7,125 bases of DNA, taken from CAXBID01 sp963975495 (lineage in GTDB: Bacteria > Bacteroidota > Bacteroidia > Flavobacteriales > Flavobacteriaceae). Of the stretch, positions 4,581-7,125 are shown one piece after another. The translations under genes and the position numbers were made by a program. The stretch is taken from assembly GCA_963975495.1 (NCBI GenBank), contig CAXBID010000192.1, forward strand, positions 1-7,125, written 5' to 3'. The notes beneath the pieces are model-generated. The model made no database searches, was not told where the DNA came from, and was given only the letters and a program-made list of their open reading frames with translations. Every line of letters starts with the position of its first letter. Positions within the stretch are counted from its first letter, which is position 1.

Positions 4581-6584
4581 ATGAGTAATGATTTTGCCTC
4601 AATCCAAATTGACTTCAATCCAAAAGAATTGGATAATACTGTTTTATTACAGTTATATAGAAACATGCTAAAACCTAGGCTGATAGAGGAGAAGATGCTC
4701 GTTTTACTGCGGCAAGGTAAAATAAGCAAATGGTTTTCCGGTATTGGGCAAGAAGCCATTGCTGTTGGCGTTACTATGGCTTTGGGTAACGAAGAGTATA
4801 TTTTACCCATGCACAGGAACTTAGGTGTTTTTACTACTAGAAAAATTCCTTTATATAGATTATTTGGGCAGTGGCAAGGAAAAGCTTCAGGATTTACTAA
4901 AGGAAGAGACCGATCGTTTCATTTTGGAACACAGCAATACAAAATTGTTGGAATGATTTCTCATTTGGGACCACAATTGGGTGTTGCCGATGGTATTGCG
5001 TTAGCCTCAAAATTGAAGGGTAAAAATCAGGTTACCGCAGTATTTACAGGAGAAGGCGGCACTAGCGAAGGCGATTTTCATGAAGCTTTAAATGTGGCTT
5101 CCGTATGGAAACTCCCCGTTTTATTTTGTGTTGAAAATAATGGTTACGGCTTATCAACACCTACAAACGAGCAATATAATTGTAGGGATATTGCCGATAG
5201 AGGTTTCGGCTATGGGATGGAATCGCATATTATTGATGGTAATAATATTTTGGAAGTTTACACGGGAGTTAGCGCTATTGCAGAAAGTGTTCGTTTAAAT
5301 CCACGTCCTGTTTTATTGGAGTTCAAAACCTTTAGGATGCGAGGACATGAAGAGGCAAGTGGTACAAAATACGTGCCGCAAGAACTAATGGATACTTGGG
5401 CATTGAAAGATCCTGTGATTAATTTTGAAAATTTTCTGAAACAAAATAATATTTTAAGCGAAGATAAAAATTCTGAAATTAAGCAAGAAATCATTGCGGA
5501 AATAAGCGAGCATTTAGAGGTTGCCTTTAATGAAGACCCAATTATTCCTAATTTAACCAATGAATTAGATGATGTATTTCAAAAATCATTATATCAAGAA
5601 GTTAAGAATAAAAATGAATTAAAGGAGATTCGATTTATCGATGCTATTTCAGAAAGCTTAAAACAAAGTATGGAGCGGCATAATGAGTTGGTTATTATGG
5701 GGCAAGATATTGCAGAATACGGTGGCGCTTTCAAAATTACAGAAGGTTTTGTTGAGCAATTTGGAAAAGCCCGTGTCCAGAATACACCCATTTGCGAATC
5801 GGCCATTGTTGAAACAGCTATGGGGCTTTCAATTGCAGGAATAAAAAGTATTGTTGAAATGCAGTTTGCAGATTTTGTGGCATCTGGTTTTAACCCCGTG
5901 GTTAATTATTTGGCCAAATCATATTACCGATGGAACCAAAATGCTGATATTGTGATAAGAATGCCTTGTGGCGGTGGTGTTGCTGCTGGTCCTTTTCATT
6001 CACAAACTAACGAAGCTTGGTTTACTAAAACGCCAGGTTTAAAAGTGGTTTATCCTGCGTTTCCCTTTGATGCTAAGGGGTTATTGGCAACAGCAATAAA
6101 CGATCCAAACCCTGTGTTGTTTTTTGAACATAAGGGTTTATATAGAACTATTCGTCAAGATGTTCCAACCGATTATTATACGTTGCCTTTTGGCGAAGCT
6201 TCAGTTTTAAGAACAGGAACGGCTATTACTGTTATAAGTTATGGCGCTGCAATACATTGGGCCATGGAAACGCTTGATAATAACCCAGAAATATCTGCGG
6301 ATGTTATAGATTTAAGAACGCTTCAACCTTTGGATACGGAAACTATTTATATTTCAGTAAAAAAGACTGGGAAGGCAATTATATTACAAGAAGATTCTCT
6401 ATTTGGAGGCATTGCAAGCGATATTTCATCATTAATAATGGAAAATTGCTTCAAGTTTTTAGACGCACCGGTAAAACGTGTGGCAAGTATAGAGACCCCA
6501 ATTCCATTTAATAGTGCGCTTGAACAGCAGTATTTGCCGAAAGACAGGTTTGAAGCTGACTTAAAAGACTTGTTGGCGTATTAA
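4581..6584 (+). CDS. Fused 2-oxoacid dehydrogenase E1 alpha-beta subunit (branched-chain/pyruvate type)
   Basis: At 667 residues this is a natural fusion of the E1 alpha (about 15-330) and E1 beta (about 345-667) subunits. E1 is the thiamine-diphosphate enzyme that decarboxylates a 2-oxoacid and acylates the lipoyl arm of E2. The alpha half shows 'SGIGQEAIAVG' (53-63) and the ThDP/Mg motif beginning 'GEGGTSEGDFHEALN' (157-171) and closing with 'ENNGYGLSTP' (185-194). The first Asp of the GDG motif is Glu, as in branched-chain E1 alpha. 'RMRGHEEASG' (252-261) matches the loop that carries regulatory serines in mitochondrial enzymes, but lacks them here. The beta half has 'GQDIAEYGGAF' (374-384), 'NTPICESAIV' with the ThDP-activating Glu406 (401-410), 'PFHSQ' (471-475) and 'VIDLRTLQPLD' (575-585). 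Such fusions are common in Bacteroidota and are usually annotated as branched-chain or generic E1; substrate is not decided by sequence alone. No E2 or E3 gene is in the window. Confidence 0.93.
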   Translation: MSNDFASIQIDFNPKELDNTVLLQLYRNMLKPRLIEEKMLVLLRQGKISKWFSGIGQEAIAVGVTMALGNEEYILPMHRNLGVFTTRKIPLYRLFGQWQGKASGFTKGRDRSFHFGTQQYKIVGMISHLGPQLGVADGIALASKLKGKNQVTAVFTGEGGTSEGDFHEALNVASVWKLPVLFCVENNGYGLSTPTNEQYNCRDIADRGFGYGMESHIIDGNNILEVYTGVSAIAESVRLNPRPVLLEFKTFRMRGHEEASGTKYVPQELMDTWALKDPVINFENFLKQNNILSEDKNSEIKQEIIAEISEHLEVAFNEDPIIPNLTNELDDVFQKSLYQEVKNKNELKEIRFIDAISESLKQSMERHNELVIMGQDIAEYGGAFKITEGFVEQFGKARVQNTPICESAIVETAMGLSIAGIKSIVEMQFADFVASGFNPVVNYLAKSYYRWNQNADIVIRMPCGGGVAAGPFHSQTNEAWFTKTPGLKVVYPAFPFDAKGLLATAINDPNPVLFFEHKGLYRTIRQDVPTDYYTLPFGEASVLRTGTAITVISYGAAIHWAMETLDNNPEISADVIDLRTLQPLDTETIYISVKKTGKAIILQEDSLFGGIASDISSLIMENCFKFLDAPVKRVASIETPIPFNSALEQQYLPKDRFEADLKDLLAY

Positions 6585-6605
6585 ATTAATTTGAGTAAGA
6601 TAAAA

Positions 6606-6814
6606 ATGGTTCTACCCTTATTTTAATGGATAGATTCATTCTCCGTGTCCTTTGTGCCTTGCCTTTGAGTTCTTTGTGGTTAAATGAACATCGCCGAACT
6701 AACCACAAAGGGCACCAAGTTTTGCACAAAGTTCACAGCGTTTTTAAAAAGTGTACTAAGCAATCGAAGTTTCAGTAAACCATCCATTTCCACTAAATTC
6801 GTGGTAGAACCATA
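6606..6814. repeat. CTTTGTG-type palindromic repeat element with inverted termini
   Basis: The element starts 21 bases after the E1 stop. ATGGTTCTACC (6606-6616) is the exact reverse complement of 6804-6814, and the similarity continues imperfectly inward (ATGGATAG at 6626-6633 versus the complement of 6781-6788). Inside is a second palindrome: CTTTGTGGTTA (6672-6682) pairs exactly with 6700-6710 around a 17-nt loop, and CTTTGTGC (6650-6657) pairs with 6724-6731. The core is built from degenerate copies of a roughly 11-nt CTTTGTG(G/C) unit. A-runs flank both ends. From memory, CTTTGTG/CACAAAG palindromes recur in intergenic DNA of many Bacteroidota. It could also end the E1 transcript. The longest ORF inside (6684-6797, 37 codons) is not credible. 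Confidence 0.7.
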
Positions 6815-6853
6815 AAAATTAATTACTTAAAAGTCCGTCTCTTAAGTTATAAT

Positions 6854-7015
6854 GTCAGGTTGAGCATTAACAAGATCAAAATATATTTTGAGCGAAGGTA
6901 GCTTACGCAGTAAGTCGAAACCTATAAGATTTATCAATTTTCAAGACCTTTCGACAAGTTTCACTTGCTACTTTCAACGAAAATATATTTTCATTTCAGT
7001 AATGCTCAAGGTGAC
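6854..7015. repeat. 162-bp imperfect palindrome (GTCAGGTTGAGC type)
   Basis: Several paired blocks share one exact axis at 6934.5: 6854-6869 with 7000-7015 (14 of 16 bases, including TTGAGCATTA/TAATGCTCAA), AAAATATATTTT at 6878-6889 with 6980-6991, GTAGC at 6898-6902 with 6967-6971, and GTCGAAA at 6914-6920 with 6949-6955. The common axis shows that this is one long hairpin-forming element with mutated arms and a central loop of about 28 nt. Terminal GTCA...TGAC with TTGAGC/GCTCAA resembles, from memory, palindromic repeats common between genes in Flavobacteriaceae. No ORF of note lies inside it. Confidence 0.75.
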
Positions 7016-7100
7016 TGGTAATTATACTATTGGCTTTTAACCAAAAAAAGAATCGCACTTCGAGCTCACGTTACTAGTGTTATGTTAATCATTAATTGAC

Positions 7101-7125
7101 GGATAAAGTCTTTTTAGTTTTATCC
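7101..7125. other. Short stem-loop at the window edge
   Basis: GGATAAA (7101-7107) pairs with TTTATCC (7119-7125) around an 11-nt loop that contains five T residues. It may be part of a terminator or of another repeat continuing outside the window, which cannot be judged because the flank is cut off. The stretch from 7016 to 7100 shows nothing recognisable. Confidence 0.3.

Noticed and set aside
4460..4810. 116-codon minus-strand open frame overlapping the start of the E1 gene
   Set aside because: It lies opposite the conserved E1 alpha N-terminus and the divergent promoters; its product shows no family features, so it is a shadow frame.
5258..5560. 100-codon minus-strand open frame inside the E1 gene
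   Set aside because: It is antisense to the alpha-beta linker region of a well-supported protein and shows no motifs.
6684..6797. 37-codon plus-strand open frame after the E1 gene
   Set aside because: It is made of the CTTTGTG/CACAAAG palindromic repeat and the right end of that element, with no ribosome-binding site or family resemblance.

Overview
The window looks like a stretch of a flavobacterial (Bacteroidota, probably Flavobacteriaceae) chromosome. The DNA is AT-rich. Both divergent genes in the middle have TAnnTTTG-type -7 boxes and there are no clear Shine-Dalgarno sequences. The gene repertoire (fused E1 alpha/beta ketoacid dehydrogenase, DUF1835 protein, TlpA-like lipoprotein start) and the palindromic intergenic repeats also fit that group. 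The species cannot be named from the sequence.

Layout. Positions 1-196 (minus) hold the first 65 codons of a lipoprotein whose rest lies outside the window. Positions 197-428 are an AT-rich spacer with competing inverted repeats. From 4450 down to 429 runs a minus-strand series of five genes: an isopenicillin-N-synthase-type iron oxygenase, then, after a 75-nt gap filled by a CAGT-rich hairpin repeat, a bacterial SUI1/eIF1-like protein, a DUF1835 protein, a uridine-phosphorylase-like nucleoside phosphorylase, and a cytosolic-looking periplasmic-binding-fold protein. The last four are separated by 3 nt, an 11-nt overlap and 7 nt, so they are almost certainly one transcript. A 130-bp divergent promoter region (4451-4580) separates them from a plus-strand E1 alpha-beta fusion of a 2-oxoacid dehydrogenase (4581-6584). 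The last 541 bases (6585-7125) hold no credible gene. They carry two different palindromic repeat elements and a short stem-loop at the window edge.

How the genes work together. The E1 fusion needs E2 and E3 partners that are not in this window; it probably feeds branched-chain acyl-CoA or acetyl-CoA production. The four-gene set SUI1 / DUF1835 / nucleoside phosphorylase / binding-fold protein has no established joint function that I know. Its tight packing suggests a shared role, and it is the best candidate here for an undescribed small system, possibly nucleoside or base salvage linked to a cytosolic ligand-binding protein or enzyme. That role is inference only.
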